64,000 nt of DNA from Paralithodes platypus (taxonomy: Eukaryota > Arthropoda > Malacostraca > Decapoda > Lithodidae), in NCBI GenBank assembly GCA_032716605.1, contig CM064519.1, forward strand, positions 21,068,348 through 21,132,347, written 5' to 3'. Both the position numbers and the translations under genes were made by a program. A model generated the notes under the pieces. That model did not search any database. It was not told where the DNA came from and saw only the letters and a program-made list of their open reading frames with translations. Numbering within the stretch: position 1 is the first letter of the stretch; each line of letters opens with the position of its first letter. Below, one piece after another: positions 21,570 to 33,130 of the stretch.

Positions 21570-22150
21570 CACACACAAAGAAGTTCCGGTTAAATGGGGA
21601 AACAAAGTTTTCCTCCAGGTGCACAAAACACCAACAAAACCAAGGAACCAAAAGGTTCGAGTGCTTCCTCCGGGTACTCCGAGTAATACAAAAAACCAAG
21701 GAACCAAAAGTTCAGGTTAAATTAAGGAACGAGAGCTTCCTCTGAATACTCCGGGTACTAACAAAACCAGGGAACCAAGAAGTTCAGGTTAAATTAAGGA
21801 ACAAGGCTTCCTCCAAGTACTCAGGGTACTAGGGGTACTCAGGGTACTCCGAGCAATACTGAAACCCAGGGAACCAAGAGGTTCAGGTTAAATTAAGGAA
21901 CAAGAGTTTCCTCCAAGTACTCCGGGTACTCCGGGTACTCCGGGTACATACTAAAGACCCAAGAGGTTCTGGTTAAAATTAAGGAACAAGAGCTTCCTCC
22001 AAGTACTCAGGGTAAACACTGACAACCCAGGAACCAAGAGGTACCATAGAACCATGAGGTTCAGGTTAAATTAAGGAACGAGTTTCCTCAAAGTACTCCA
22101 GGTACTCCGGGGGGGGAGGGAAACAATGTGTTCCTTCAGAAACAAATATC
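21470..22150 (+). repeat. Imperfect ~85-bp tandem repeat in the DIRS-A 5' region
   Basis: About seven or eight degenerate units contain GGTTCAGGTTAAATTAAGGAA, GAGCTTCCTCC and one to three copies of the nine-base CTCCGGGTA. A poly(A) run at 21540-21569 interrupts the first units. No protein is encoded. Confidence 0.75.
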
Positions 22151-23784
22151 CGATGTACCAAAAGGTTCCGGTTAAATTAAAGACCAACGTTTCCCTCCGA
22201 ATTCTCAATGTAGAACGATGAATGGAAAAAGAAGGGAGGAGAGTACTCCAGTGGCATTTATGATAGCCTATAGAATATCCCACTTAAATCCATTCTTAGA
22301 TAAGATGTAGCAAATATGCTACCCGCCTCAAAAAAAAAAAAAAAAAAAAAAAAACATTCATAGGGCCAACAGGCTACTAGATATTGCATGGGCCTTATAC
22401 ATAATGAACTGGTACATGTTTTTGTTCTTTGCTCTTATATTATGTAACATTGATTCTTGGCCTTTTCTCTGACAGGTGGGCTATAGCTCTCCACAGTAAT
22501 CTACGCCCCCTCACCTGAGTCACAACTGTGATCAGCTCCAGGAGTCACCCACGCCCTGGATCGCCGGACAGGCGCGTGGCCCTCTCCAGTGGGATCAGAG
22601 AGTGGCTTCTCAGGTTTTTCTACATGAGAGGATGTCGGGACCTGAAACGGCGACTTCAACCGCGACCAGGGTGCAGTGGTACAGGGTCACAAGATGTGAC
22701 AAATTTCCCCTTCTTGGCCATACGAGATGTGTACGCCATGTGTCTTGTGTGGATCGTACATTGGCTAAGTGGGCTCCTAAAAAGTGTACAAATTGTGCAC
22801 TCTTCGTGAAACACTACCACAATCCGAGTGGCAACATAACAACAGCGGGTGCGACTCAGGTATTGCTGAACATTGGGGTGAGGTAAGAGTTTATATATCA
22901 TCAACTTTGAAAAGAGTCCCAGACATTGCCAGTAGGGACTATGTTTCCTTCTTAAATATTCCAGAACGCACGTTCCAACGCCCTCGAAGCTCTGTGTCTT
23001 CCCCAGAAACCTCTAAAAAGAGGTCTATACCTACAAAATCAAAAGACACTTCCTCCCCTCTCTGTCCTCTCCCCAAGTGTGTTAAGCTTGACCTAGATAA
23101 AGATATGTCATGTAGTAGCACTGCTGATACGGTGCACCTCTCAACAAGTCCTACCCCACCACCGAGGTCCATCACTCACAATCATCCCCAGTGGAACAAG
23201 TATTTTCAGAGTTTATTGAACAGGCCCTCCCCATACAACTAGAACCACAACAACCCCAGCCCGATCCCTTTCAATCAGAAACGTCAGGTAGTGTGGAGGT
23301 GGAGGTGCCTTACGATGATTTTAATGTGAACTACTGTATATAGATGATAGCGAGAGACCGGATGGGACAGAGTACCTCAGAGAGAAGGGGACTCCGGTTC
23401 TTTCCGACCCAGAGGATAGGGGGCCCCATGTCTCTGATCCTTCCCCAGCTTCCTGTAAGGAGCAACCAATCCTGTCCTCTGACACTGAAATTCTATCTTT
23501 GGATGAACTTGTAGAAAGGGCGGCAGTAGCCACGACGAATAAGCTTACCTCCAGATTAGAAACTCTGTTCCAACCAAAGGTGCTCAATGCAATTGATTCT
23601 AAATTTAGTCAGATACAAGAGTCTCTGACGCCCCAGGTTAAGCTGTCGTCTAGGCTGGTGCCCCCTACGCTGCCAACTATTCCCTTACAACCTGTCCCTG
23701 TACAATTTAAGACCACCACGCCGCCTCGTCCCTCGGAGTCAATTCTTACAGTTTCTTACAGTAGATCCTCTGGAAAAAGGCAAA

Positions 23785-26700
23785 CTATGCCTGTGTATCC
23801 AGCTCAGTACCAGTACTTGCACTGCTGCGGTCGTTCACGGTGTTGGCGGCGGCGGTAGCAGACGCAACATTTTTACTATTCTGTATTTTTGTTTTATAAT
23901 CAAACTTCAAATCTTGTCTTCCCCATGCTTTATCAAGATTACTTTCAAACTCCCTTATTGATTCGGAATCGACTACATACTGGGGCAGTGCGTTCCACTC
24001 ATTTACCACTCTATCACAAAATGAGTTCTTTGCCTTCTCAAGCCTATTTCTTTCTTTGTAAATTTTCTTAGAGTGTCCTCTCGTTCTTGTTCCCTCCCGC
24101 ATCAAGAAGATACCTTCACACACATCCTCATCGTACTTTCCTGACACTATCTTAAAAGTCTCTATCATATCCCCTCTCTTTCTCCTATATGCCAGTGTCG
24201 GAAGCCCCAGTGTCCTCAACCTCTGCTCATAGCCCGCGTTCTTCAACGTTGGTACCAGCTTGCTAGCTCTCCTCTGCACTTTCTCCACTGCTTCTATATC
24301 CTTTACCATATATGGAGCCCACACCTGGTTTGCATATTCCAGGTGCGGCCTAACCAGCGCTGTATAGAGATTCCTGAAGATTTCTCAGTCAAGTGACACA
24401 AATATCCTCCTTATCAGCCCTACAATTCTATTGGCTTTGTTTATCTTTTCCGCTAAATGTTCTGAGAAATTTAACTTATTGTCTATCACTACTCCTATAT
24501 CCTTTTCTGCACTCACTTCCTCCATCGCTTCATACATACTGTATCCTACCTTGTCTATCTTGCTGGTCCCAATCCGCATGTACTTGCATTTTTTTGGATG
24601 AAAAGGCATTAACCAATGCTCAGACCATCCCTTCATGCCCTCCACATCTCCTTGAAGCAAACCCATATCTTCCTTACTCCTCACTCTTCTATACAGTTTA
24701 GTGTCATCTGCATACAGGTATACCTCACTTCCATTAGTTATAACTTCAGGCAAGTCGTTGATAAATATAACGAACAGCAGTGGTCCCAACACAGATCCCT
24801 GAGGTACCCTACTTGTAATTTCCCTCCACCCCGAGCCTATTCCATTCACCAGTACCCTCTGTCTCCGATCTTTCAGGAAGGCTTCTATCCATTTCACACA
24901 TTTCTCCCCTATATTATAGCTTCTAACTTTCTCTATTAACCTTTTATGTGGGACCTTATCGAAGGCCTTCATAAAATCGCAATATACCACGTCTATTACA
25001 TCACCATCTTCTAGAATTTGCATCCAATCATCTACCACCTTAATTAGCTGTAGTACCGTCGACCTCCCCGGCAAGAATCCGAACTGTCTCCCACTGAAAA
25101 GTTGGTTTGACTTCATATGATCCATTATTCCTTCTCTAATTACCGTTTCCATTAGTTTACACACAACACTTGTCAAACTGACTGGTCTATAATTCCCTGG
25201 GTCATTTCTCTTTCCCTTCTTAAATATAGCTGTTATGTTCGCCTCTCTCCAGTCCATCGGGATTTGTCCTGTATTAAACGATACCTCAAATAACATTTTC
25301 AATGGCTCTACTAACATCTCCCCTCCTTCCTTTATGATTCTTGGGTGTATCCCATCCGGTCCCGGTGACTTACTTCTGTTCATTTTTCTATAGCCCTTCT
25401 TATTCTAGCATGGGAAAACTCTATTAGTTCTAGTGCCGGTGCCTGTTTGATGGGAATAGGAGGCACTGCATCCTCCGACTCCACTGTTAGTACCCCCCCA
25501 AAGTATTTCCGCAGCACCTCTGCTTTCTCCTTATCAGTCTCCGCTCTACTCCCATCATTCAACCCCCCCACCAGCTCTGGGATCCCTACTCTTCTTGTTA
25601 ACTTTTCCTGAATGTACTTCCAGAATATTTTTGGATTATCCTTCACATTTCTAGCTATCTCTCTCTCCCTCTCCTTCACCCCCCTCCTTGTTTCCCACCT
25701 TATTTTATTGTTTATTTGTCTGCGTTCCAGATCCACTTCCTTAGCCTCTATACTAGACCTGTTCTTTTTTAACAATTTTAATCTTTCCCACAATCGTTTC
25801 TTTCTTCTAATCAATAGCCAAAGCTTTCTTTTCATTGGCAATTCTGGGTTAGTTCTTTTCCTCAATTTTGTTTTATCCTTATATTCCCTTACTGGTACAC
25901 TTTTGGATACAGCATTCTCCAGTTTAACTCTAATTTTCCTCCACATTCCTTCAGCGTCTTCACCGTTCAAATATTCCCCCCAGTCAATGTCCAAACACCG
26001 TCTCAGCAGCTCATAATCTGCTCTATCATACATGTATATTTTTCTATTGCTTCTATTATCCCTCTCCAATTTAATGTTACAACTAAAGCTTATACAGGCA
26101 TGGTCACTACGACCTATAGGGCTATCCACATTAACATGTTCCACTATATCCTCTTCATTGCTAAAAATCAAATCAAGTACACTCCCCTGCGTCCCATCTC
26201 TATATCTTGTCATCTCTACAATATGTTGCGTTAAAAAACAATCTCTCACTTTCTCTATAAACTTATTTTCCAGGCTACCCTGTCCCGCTGGAGTAGTACA
26301 ATTTGCCCAGTTGATCCTTGGCAAATTGAAATCTCCAATCAAAATTTTATATTTGTTCTCTCTATTATCTATCTCCTCCATTGCTTTCAGTAGGTTATCA
26401 TCCTCTCCCCTGCTATTATTTGGGCTTCTATATATAGAGGCAATTAGAATTGATCCTCTTACACATTTTATTTCAATACACAAATACTCACAATACTGCT
26501 GTCTCATATCCACCTCATTAACCTTGAGCTCTTTTCTTACATAAATAAACAGTCCTCTTCCAACCTCTGCTCTAATAGCATTTCTCTCATATAACTCCAA
26601 ACCCTCCAAACTATATTCCACCAGTTCCCTTTCAATTCTAACATTTTTTGGTCTTACTTCCTGTAGGGCTATGACATCAGGTTTTTCCTCTTCATCCTGC

Positions 26701-26954
26701 AACCTACATATCAGTTCTCTTTTCTTGTCCTGAGTAAACACATCCACATTACTAAACATAATCCTTAATCCATCTACCATTCCTTCAGCAATTATACCAT
26801 CCCGCTCCTCCAGTCCGTACCCTACTCCCCTGTTAGCACTACTGGGTCTGCCTCTTTGTCTCCTGTCTCTCCCTGTGACACCTCCACCCCGTTCTCCTCC
26901 TCCGTCACAACTCTCATCACATTCTCTCCCCTCCTTTCTACTCTTATAAACCAC
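23785..26954 (-). pseudogene. LINE A ORF2: endonuclease and reverse transcriptase
   Basis: The endonuclease part (26954-25380) carries VIALQEVRPKN, ASIYRSPNNS, LIGDFNLPRINW and IGRSDHACISF. The RT part (25383-24385) has SPGPDGIHPRIIKE, the FGFLPGRSTVLQLI block, [11 protein letters not shown] (preceded by R where copy 1 has G) and catalytic LYADDTKLY. The C-terminal part (24324-23785) has EAVEKVQRRASKLVPTL and LGLPTLAYRRKRGDMIE. At 25382-25387 the copy has five T where copy 1 has six, which explains the break between endonuclease and RT. Near 24387 a TGA replaces the GAA of copy 1. Two lesions separate it from an open ORF. Confidence 0.92.
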
Positions 26955-27898
26955 TTCCTCACTTTTCCGTCCGTCACTCTCCAGTAAAAATTTCTCTTAT
27001 CCTCCTCATCCAACTTTCCATTATTTTCATCAGCCTTTTCTTGTAATTCCTTAATTTTTTTCCTTTGTTCTATACTCAAATCCTTCTTTAGTCTTATGTG
27101 TTTCAGTTTATCATTTGTATTTAGCCTCCAACTAAAATTTGTCACAGTCTCCGCCACTACCCTAGTTTTAAACTGTACCCTTATAGGTCTCATCTCTCCC
27201 CTTTTATATCTACCTATCCTACTGATCTCCTCCACCTGCCCTTCCCATCCATATTCGTCCTCATCCACACCTTTCAAGACCTCCTTCACTGTCTCCATAT
27301 CCCTCACTTTTCTCACTCCATTATCATTCATATGAGTCTCTATATCTCCATACAAGATTACACCCCTATCCCTGTCCATGGCCTCCCTCACGACACTCTC
27401 CTTGTTCTTCATGACCCCTACAACTGCAATCTCAAAACTTTTTTTGGTCATATTCATTTCTTCCTTTTGCTCTTTCATAATATCCTTCAAATCCTTGACT
27501 TTTTGTTTACCTACCACCGTCCATGCAGTCGACTCCTTTACTTCCGTGAAACGTCCTTCGTATTCCTTCAGCTGCTCCTTCAATGCCATATTCTCTGCTC
27601 CCAGTTCATCTACCCTTTTCAATACCATCTCTAGGCTCTCATTAACTGCCAAAAAAGGCCTGCATTCACTTCCTTCGCTAGGCCTATTCCCTTCCCCACC
27701 TATCACACCACGCATTACACACAGTGCCTTAACTTTCTCACCAATATCCCCCTTCCATTTCTCTGTATCACTCATCCACTTTTCCAAATTCTTCACAACA
27801 ATACTAACCTCTTCTAACTTCTTATCTGTGCTCTTAAATCCCCGAAAACGTTGTAACCTTCCTTCCGCCTCCGTCATACCCGAAATTCCCTCTGCCAT
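26822..27898 (-). CDS. LINE A ORF1 protein, intact 358 aa
   Basis: An uninterrupted reading frame starts at ATG 27898 (MAEGISGMTEAEGRLQRF). It is Lys/Glu-rich with a probable coiled coil (LEMVLKRVDELGAENMALKE). A basic domain follows around residues 215-300, with EISRIGRYKRGEMRPIRVQF then LKHIRLKKDLSIEQRKKIKE. That order of coiled coil, RNA-binding-like core and basic C-terminal segment resembles LINE ORF1 proteins, which coat the RNA. The RIGRYK..RPIRVQF phrase is like L1-type ORF1 cores by eye only. It overlaps the ORF2 frame by 133 bases in another frame. No host gene is implied. Confidence 0.75.
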   Translation of the reverse strand: MAEGISGMTEAEGRLQRFRGFKSTDKKLEEVSIVVKNLEKWMSDTEKWKGDIGEKVKALCVMRGVIGGEGNRPSEGSECRPFLAVNESLEMVLKRVDELGAENMALKEQLKEYEGRFTEVKESTAWTVVGKQKVKDLKDIMKEQKEEMNMTKKSFEIAVVGVMKNKESVVREAMDRDRGVILYGDIETHMNDNGVRKVRDMETVKEVLKGVDEDEYGWEGQVEEISRIGRYKRGEMRPIRVQFKTRVVAETVTNFSWRLNTNDKLKHIRLKKDLSIEQRKKIKELQEKADENNGKLDEEDKRNFYWRVTDGKVRKWFIRVERRGENVMRVVTEEENGVEVSQGETGDKEADPVVLTGE

Positions 27899-29723
27899 GT
27901 TTGTTTACAAACTCAACAACTCACAACCCTACTGCTGTCCCGTCACTACACACTCTTATTACACTATATATCACCCCTCCACCACACCAATATATCCTCC
28001 AAACACTTCACTAAATCCTTCCTCTTCTTGTTAGCCCCGTATGCACTCGATATCCTTGAATTAATTGACTATTCCCATAACATATGCCGGAGCCTCAAAC
28101 TTGCGTCCGCCTTCCGCCATGGTGTGCCGCCCATGACCGTAGTGCTCCTAAACCGATGAATCCAATAATTTCCACCCTTGACAGGTCGGGGCTATTCCTA
28201 GCCCCGATCACTCCAGTTGCCCTGGAAGTGGACCCAGAGTTGCCCAAAAAGCCAATGCCTCTGCTGTATGGCCCTGCCCGAGTTTGGCAACCAGTAACTG
28301 GACCTCTGCCACCAGAAGGTGCGGAAACGGGGATCGCGGAGCTTTACCCGGTACCTCCATCATGGGTCGTTGAAATGAACGAGTTAAAACAACTGCGGGC
28401 AAAAGACTATGAGGGACGAGTACTGGATGTGGTTGTGTCTCCTTTCCCTTCCATATCTGATATTCAATTTTTTTGTGTACAAACCTTCTCCAGTATTTTC
28501 TGCCATGAAATCCTTAAAGCCTTGGTCTGATTTCTCGAAGCTTGACGCTCATAATGCCATAAAGTCACTGTCCTCAGTGTGTTCTACAAAGATAGAAACT
28601 GTTGCTACGGACCCTCAGTCTCCCATGTTTACCTTAGAAGGTGTGGACCAAGGTCTGTGGGTGGAATGGGCAGCAGAGGCTGCAAAATTTGCTTTATCCC
28701 TGACTGACAGATCCTCTGGTAAGCTTCCAAATGAGGACCATAAATTTGCTTCATGTCATTTAAGATCTGACGATTCCCTACCAACTAGCTTCTGGGAGTT
28801 TCTACGGGGCCCCAAAATAATTTGTCATCCGCTAACTGATCCTCTGCTGTCTACCCCCTCCCAGTTTCTTCTTGAGAAGGACCTGAAAGCACGTCAAAAG
28901 GCCCATAGGCTTCTTTCTAATTTTCTACTAAATAGACACCTGTCTGAATATATGAGAGTAGTGGGGGATTCCATTACTAACAGTGATTCTAGAGCCGCTT
29001 TAACTCTCGTCCGAAAAGCTCAATTAGCAAACTCTCTTATGCTGGGGGGAGACATTAGATTATCCCTGTTTGAAGCTGTCAGAGCGAGACAAGACCTTCG
29101 GCTACAATTCTCTCATAACCTACCTAAAGATATTAAAGCACGCATTCTTTCTTCCCCCATCTTCTCTAACAGACTCATGTCAATTGACACATGGCAGGCA
29201 GTTAGTACACTCCTCATGTCCCCCTCTTCTGCTGCTTTCAGAGATAACTTCAGTAAATATCAACCTCTGAAACCTAAGCGGGACTGGCCCCCACACAGTA
29301 GTGGATGGAACCCCTTGGCTTCCGTTGAGACTCCCCGAGGGGCGAGCCAGATGCCCTTTCGAAGTAGAGGGCGAGCCACAGGCAGGGGTAACTATGGGCA
29401 ACAAAGTCGGGTTAGAGGCTTCACGCCTTCAGGCTCCACGTATGTTGACCAACCCCAGGCAGGCCGAAGCCAGCCTAGCCAGGATCCGCCCTACCAAAAA
29501 CAACAAACACGACAGCCCTACCAACAACAACAAACACGACAGCCATACTACCAACACCAACACCGGGGTCAGTCTAATTAGCCTCCCCAGCAGAAACAAC
29601 AACAACAACGCTCCGAGTATGTCAACATGTAATAATTCTAGGAGTTCAAATAAATGTGGTGCCCATCTCCAGTGGAAATTCCAATCTCTCAATTCCATTT
29701 GGACCAAATTGGAAGACTAAGAC

Positions 29724-30089
29724 TTGTCTAAATTTTGCATTATGGACGTTTTCTGGGCCAAATGGCTGAGAGAAAAGTACGATCCTATGTTACATCCTAA
29801 ACTCAAAGCCCAATATACGGAAGCATCCCCCAATTGTTTGCAATTCCAGGCCCAAAGCCAAAGTGTACCTATAGCCCCAGCTCCGGATTTCATAGCAAAC
29901 AACGAACACGAGAGACACATTTTTACTCCTTTTACTATTCCTGCCTCGAAACAGGGCAATCGGCACCAACCCCTTTGTCCTGTTCGAGTATTGCACTCTT
30001 ACATTCAGGCCCATAAGATGAAGGTTCTTACGGTGCATGGTTATGCCTTCCTTCTTCGAGTCTCCAAAAGGGATAGGGGGGGAAGGTAG
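29724..30089 (+). pseudogene. DIRS-A tyrosine recombinase remnant
   Basis: The recombinase integrates the circular DNA copy. The remnant starts with FCIMDVFWAKWLREKY, comparable to LCIVDIQEAKWLTPYG in DIRS-B. It then jumps to PIAPAPDFIANNEHERHIF and PASKQGNRHQPLCPVRVLH, matching the C-terminal half of DIRS-B. The segment holding the first catalytic Arg is deleted. The frame runs out at DRGGR before any HxxR motif or catalytic Tyr. Between gag and this remnant (29584-29723) there is no RT. Confidence 0.75.
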
Positions 30090-30244
30090 AACAAAACGAA
30101 GTAGGAAGACAATGGCTTTTCCTTACATAATGAATAAATATAAACTGTATGTGGGGAACAAGTATAGACAAATAGTTTATGTTATACTGGCTACCATACA
30201 AGCACAGAATTTCCTTGTATCATACTAATTTTGTACAGGCTTAA

Positions 30245-30715
30245 CCCTCCTGGCCCGGGCTGTATCTCCAAAGGATAGGGTGGGCTACCCGGGCGATCTG
30301 GCCGAAAAATGTCTAGGCCTAGGCTACCGTATTTTAGTTAATTTTAACTGCTAGAAATTTCCCACGCATCTATAAATGTAGTGTGGTTTCCAATCTGTAG
30401 ACTGGCGTTGAGTAGAGCTCTCTAAGTCAACTGGTATGACGATTTCAGTGGAGAGCATTTTCAGGCGATGTTAGCAATACGACGATCTTTTCACTACTGA
30501 AACAACGACTTACAGACATACAATAACAAACGAGTCTTCTCCTTCTTGTTTTCGGAGGTGCGGTGACGCAACGATCGGCTTTGTTTACATTCGTCGGACG
30601 CACGGCGTTCAGACCAAGCTGAATAGGCTTTCAAGCTTAAAAGTCCTGAAAGGACACCCGGGCACCTGCCCTTATTTCGTGGTGTCATTTTAAAATGACA
30701 ACCGGGCAGGAAGGG
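30245..30715. mobile_element. 471-bp piggyBac MITE
   Basis: TTAA at 30241-30244 and 30716-30719 flanks ends CCCTCCTGGCCCGGGC and, inverted, CCCTTCCTGCCCGG. The interior contains TGGCGTTGAGTAGAGCTCTC, also present inverted in the MITE at 45602 and in diverged form in both piggyBac copies at the left of the window. It has no transposase, so it would need enzyme from a related piggyBac. It is inserted in the non-coding 3' part of DIRS-A. Confidence 0.88.
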
Positions 30716-31394
30716 TTAAGGAGCATTATAGCTTGGCAATGTTTATTATAATTTTACGTCTTGTTCTCATCACCATAGAGTGATCAAGTAGAAAGACAAA
30801 GGGTCCTCTTCTATAATGAATAAGCATACGTTATAAGTATAATATACTATACATGATTTCCGTTGTATACAAATACTGTACGAGAACAATTTTCTTATGT
30901 TATACTATTGTTTGTCCAAGCTCTAGGAGCATCATGATATAAGAATATTTTGTGACCTGACAACATAATGTCATTTGTATAATTGTACATCTCATTCTCA
31001 TCAACAAGTTTGATTAAATAAGAGGACGAAGAATCCTCTTCTAGAACGACTCAGTAGGAGTTGTATATGTGGTATAATTGTGTACAAATAGTTTATCGTA
31101 CACCAATGCACACAAAAGATTTTATTACTATTCTGTACAGCTCAGGGAGCTTATAATTTGAGAGAGTTTTATGGAATTAAAGCATACTTTCATAAAAGAT
31201 TTTACATCTAATTCTCCTCGTCCACAACATTCTAAGTTATAACTATTCCTACATCTTTCCTTCTTTCTGAGGCTTCCCAATGTACCTGCCTCTTCTTTTA
31301 TACTTAAATTTAAATTTTTCCCGGTGTCAGCCTATCTGTTAATCTCTCGATATACGTTGAGCATCTGATGTCCCACCTCCGGTTGTGATATTCT

Positions 31395-31501
31395 AGGCTC
31401 TTCGTCATTGACGAAGGAACCAATACTAAATTACGGGTTTGACAACCCGTAGGGAAGGAAGGAAAACCTTCTATTTAGGAGTGGTTCCGTAGTCAATGAC
31501 G
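31395..31501. repeat. DIRS-A internal complementary region
   Basis: The first half (AGGCTCTTCGTCATTGACGA, then GAACCAATACTAAA) complements the outer left repeat. The second half (TTACGGGTTTGACAACCCGT to CCGTAGTCAATGACG) complements the outer right repeat. It thus encodes the joined ends and is thought to template completion of circular DNA in DIRS1 elements. Confidence 0.88.
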
Positions 31502-31560
31502 CAAAGGTTCCCTCCCACCTTCCCCTTCCCATGCACATGCCCAACTTGATATAACATTTG

Positions 31561-31909
31561 AGGCAGATAAACACGTTAGAAAATCTGGCATCACGTACAA
31601 GGGAAGCATGACGACAGCACAGCTGGAGGGCAGAGGCACCGGGAGGTTCCAAATGATAGATTCTTCTTTAAATTCTTATTTCTAGTGGTATTCATTTTCA
31701 ATGACGAGCCCTTGGTAAGATTTAATGGGTATTAACCAAGGATTGTTTATTATGCTATATACGCAACGGTTGTGATAAGAACTCCGGGGAATCCCGAACG
31801 GGTCCCGGAATCTCAGCCTATATATAGTATAGGCTCTTCGTCATTGACTACGGAACCACTCCTAAATAGAAGGTTTTCCTTCCTTCCCTACGGGTTGTCA
31901 AACCCGTAA
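31561..31909 (-). repeat. DIRS-A right inverted terminal repeat
   Basis: This is the inverted partner of 20297-20603 plus an outer extension AGAAGGTTTTCCTTCCTTCC and a short hairpin around ACGGGTTGTCAAACCCGT. The extension is represented in the internal complementary region. The Tigger coding sequence resumes directly at 31910. Confidence 0.92.
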
Positions 31910-32163
31910 TCTTTCCCAGTCTTCATATGCTTCCGTGGGGCACCTTTACCACTTTTGGATGCCGATGCATCTACACAATAACTGCTATCATATTTGTGCA
32001 ACTTATCTTTGGCCTTCCTGATAACGGACACTGTCTGCTTCTTGATACCATACTCCTCTTCAATTTTCTTTACACTTGTTCCAGCTTCTAATTTGCGTAT
32101 TATTTCAAGCTTTTGCATCACATTAAGGTTCACACGCTTCCTTTTTTCAACTTTGGGACCCAT
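31910..32163 (-). pseudogene. Tigger transposase, N-terminal helix-turn-helix part
   Basis: The ATG at 32163 opens MGPKVEKRKRVNLNVMQKLE, then LEAGTSVKKIEEEYGIKKQT, the Psq/CENP-B-type helix-turn-helix that binds the transposon ends. The frame runs to RKHMKTGKD and meets DIRS-A at 31909. Beyond that the track would read a few DIRS-encoded residues. Removing DIRS-A joins MKTGKD directly to NALDAAV at 20296 in frame, which shows the two parts were one gene. The MITE at 32174 lies 10 bases upstream of the start codon and would separate it from its promoter. Confidence 0.9.
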
Positions 32164-32173
32164 TTCGATGGTA

Positions 32174-33130
32174 CAGTAAACTTCCGTTAATCCGAAGGGC
32201 AGCGGACCGGCCCTCGTTCGGATTAGTGGATTTTTCGGATTATCGGACTTTACCCCTATGAACCTGTGTATGACGAAAACATTGAGGCATTAGGCCACCC
32301 AAATGACACAATGGTGCACACACACATATCATATGTTCATGAAATCACTTCAAAAGTTTACCATTGTCATTGTAGCCTATTACCTACTTCAAAACATTCA
32401 GATTAATGGTCAAAGGAATCTGCTGATATAAACGTAAACACCATATGTCCGCATCGTCGTCTTCTTCTTCTTCCGTCTACTAGCGAGTTTGTCTTGCTCT
32501 TGAAGATCAGATCAGATGTGGTTCGGGAAGTAATGCCTTAACAACGGCACTTCCCTGAGAGGTTCTTGTAATTTTCCTTTTGTGATTTTCCTTTTGTGAC
32601 GTGCTCTGTTATATTATATTGTATTGAAAGCACCCTTGTGTTGTTGTCTTGAAAGCACCCTTGGGACGCTCCGATCACTGAACTATAAATAGTAGCGTAT
32701 CGGAACGTCCAAAGGTGCATTTTCAGCTCAAGACTGAATGCGCTTGCAGAAAATGCGGTGCAAGCCAGTAGCGCATCGGAGCGTCCCAAGGATGCGTTCA
32801 AGAGCAAAACAAACTCTCTAGCAGACGATGTGGAAGAAGAAGGAGGTGTTTACGTTTATATCAGTAGCTTCCTTTGACCATTAATCTGAATGTTTTGAAG
32901 TAGGTAATAGGCTACAATGACAATGGTAAACTTTTAAAGTGATTTCATGAACATATGATATGTGTGTGCTCCATTATGTGTCATTTGAGTGGACTAATGC
33001 CTCAAAAAGGGGACTTTGGGACTTCTTGAAATTCGGACCATCGGGTGAATTCGGATTTGGCCTCAAATTGAAAAATTCGGACTATTGGGAGATTCGAATC
33101 ATCGGTCGTCGGATTAACAGACTTTTACTG
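32174..33130 (+). mobile_element. 957-bp MITE (CAGTAAACTTCCG family), copy 3
   Basis: It is flanked by TA at 32172-32173 and 33131-33132, with the same ends and interior as 10842-11807 and the same orientation. It lies 10 bases upstream of the Tigger transposase start codon. From 33133 to 33381 the Tigger end follows, GC-rich around GTCCGGTCCGGACGG. Confidence 0.92.

Larger units (their letters stand above)
23743..28058 (-). mobile_element. LINE A copy 3, near full length, inserted in DIRS-A gag
   Basis: This is a minus-strand CR1-like LINE with ORF1 (27898-26822) and ORF2 (26954-23785), ending with the family 3' tail GATCTACTGTAAGAAACTGT. Gag coding lies on both sides, at 23742 and from about 28084. 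The 5' untranslated part is 27899 to about 28058. I could not establish the target duplication. It differs from a working element by one frameshift and one stop in ORF2. It is the reference copy for fragments 1 and 2. Confidence 0.88.
22632..29583 (+). pseudogene. DIRS-A gag-like ORF, split by LINE A copy 3
   Basis: Gag packages the element RNA. The start MSGPETAT at 22632 parallels MSALDP in DIRS-B. The N-terminal Cys/His block (RCDKFPLLGHTRC, then KKCTNCALF) is shared with DIRS-B. Frames change near 22886 and 23242. A Ser/Pro-rich linker follows to about 23742, where the LINE inserts. Coding resumes near 28084 with PMPLLYGPARVWQP, again matching DIRS-B. At the T7 run near 28471 the frame shifts, and the C-terminal capsid-like part (28409 frame) runs to 29583 with EAVRARQDLRLQFSHNLP. 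The tail is rich in Q, R and Y (QQQTRQPYQQQQ), a plausible RNA-binding end. Confidence 0.75.
20297..31909 (+). mobile_element. DIRS-A, DIRS1-like tyrosine-recombinase retrotransposon
   Basis: Inverted terminal repeats (20297-20603 and 31561-31909) and an internal complementary region (31395-31501) give the DIRS1 layout. Gag is at 22632-29583 with a LINE inserted. A tyrosine-recombinase remnant is at 29724-30089, and the RT/RNase H region is missing between them. The insertion into Tigger left no target duplication, as expected for recombinase-based integration through a circle. Non-coding stretches are 20604-21430 and 22160-22500 (nothing recognised apart from poly(A) at 22331-22354) and 30720-31390 (nothing recognised). 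This copy is defective. Confidence 0.9.

Noticed and set aside
22602..23858. The frame 23499-23858 as one protein
   Set aside because: Its last ~35 codons read backwards through the LINE A 3' end; only the part before about 23742 belongs to DIRS-A gag.
25612..26544. Leu/Ser-rich plus-strand frames of 134 and 170 codons that look like membrane proteins
   Set aside because: They are antisense to the LINE A endonuclease gene.
27378..28034. 218-codon plus-strand frame
   Set aside because: Antisense to LINE A ORF1; composition follows from Lys/Glu codons read backwards.
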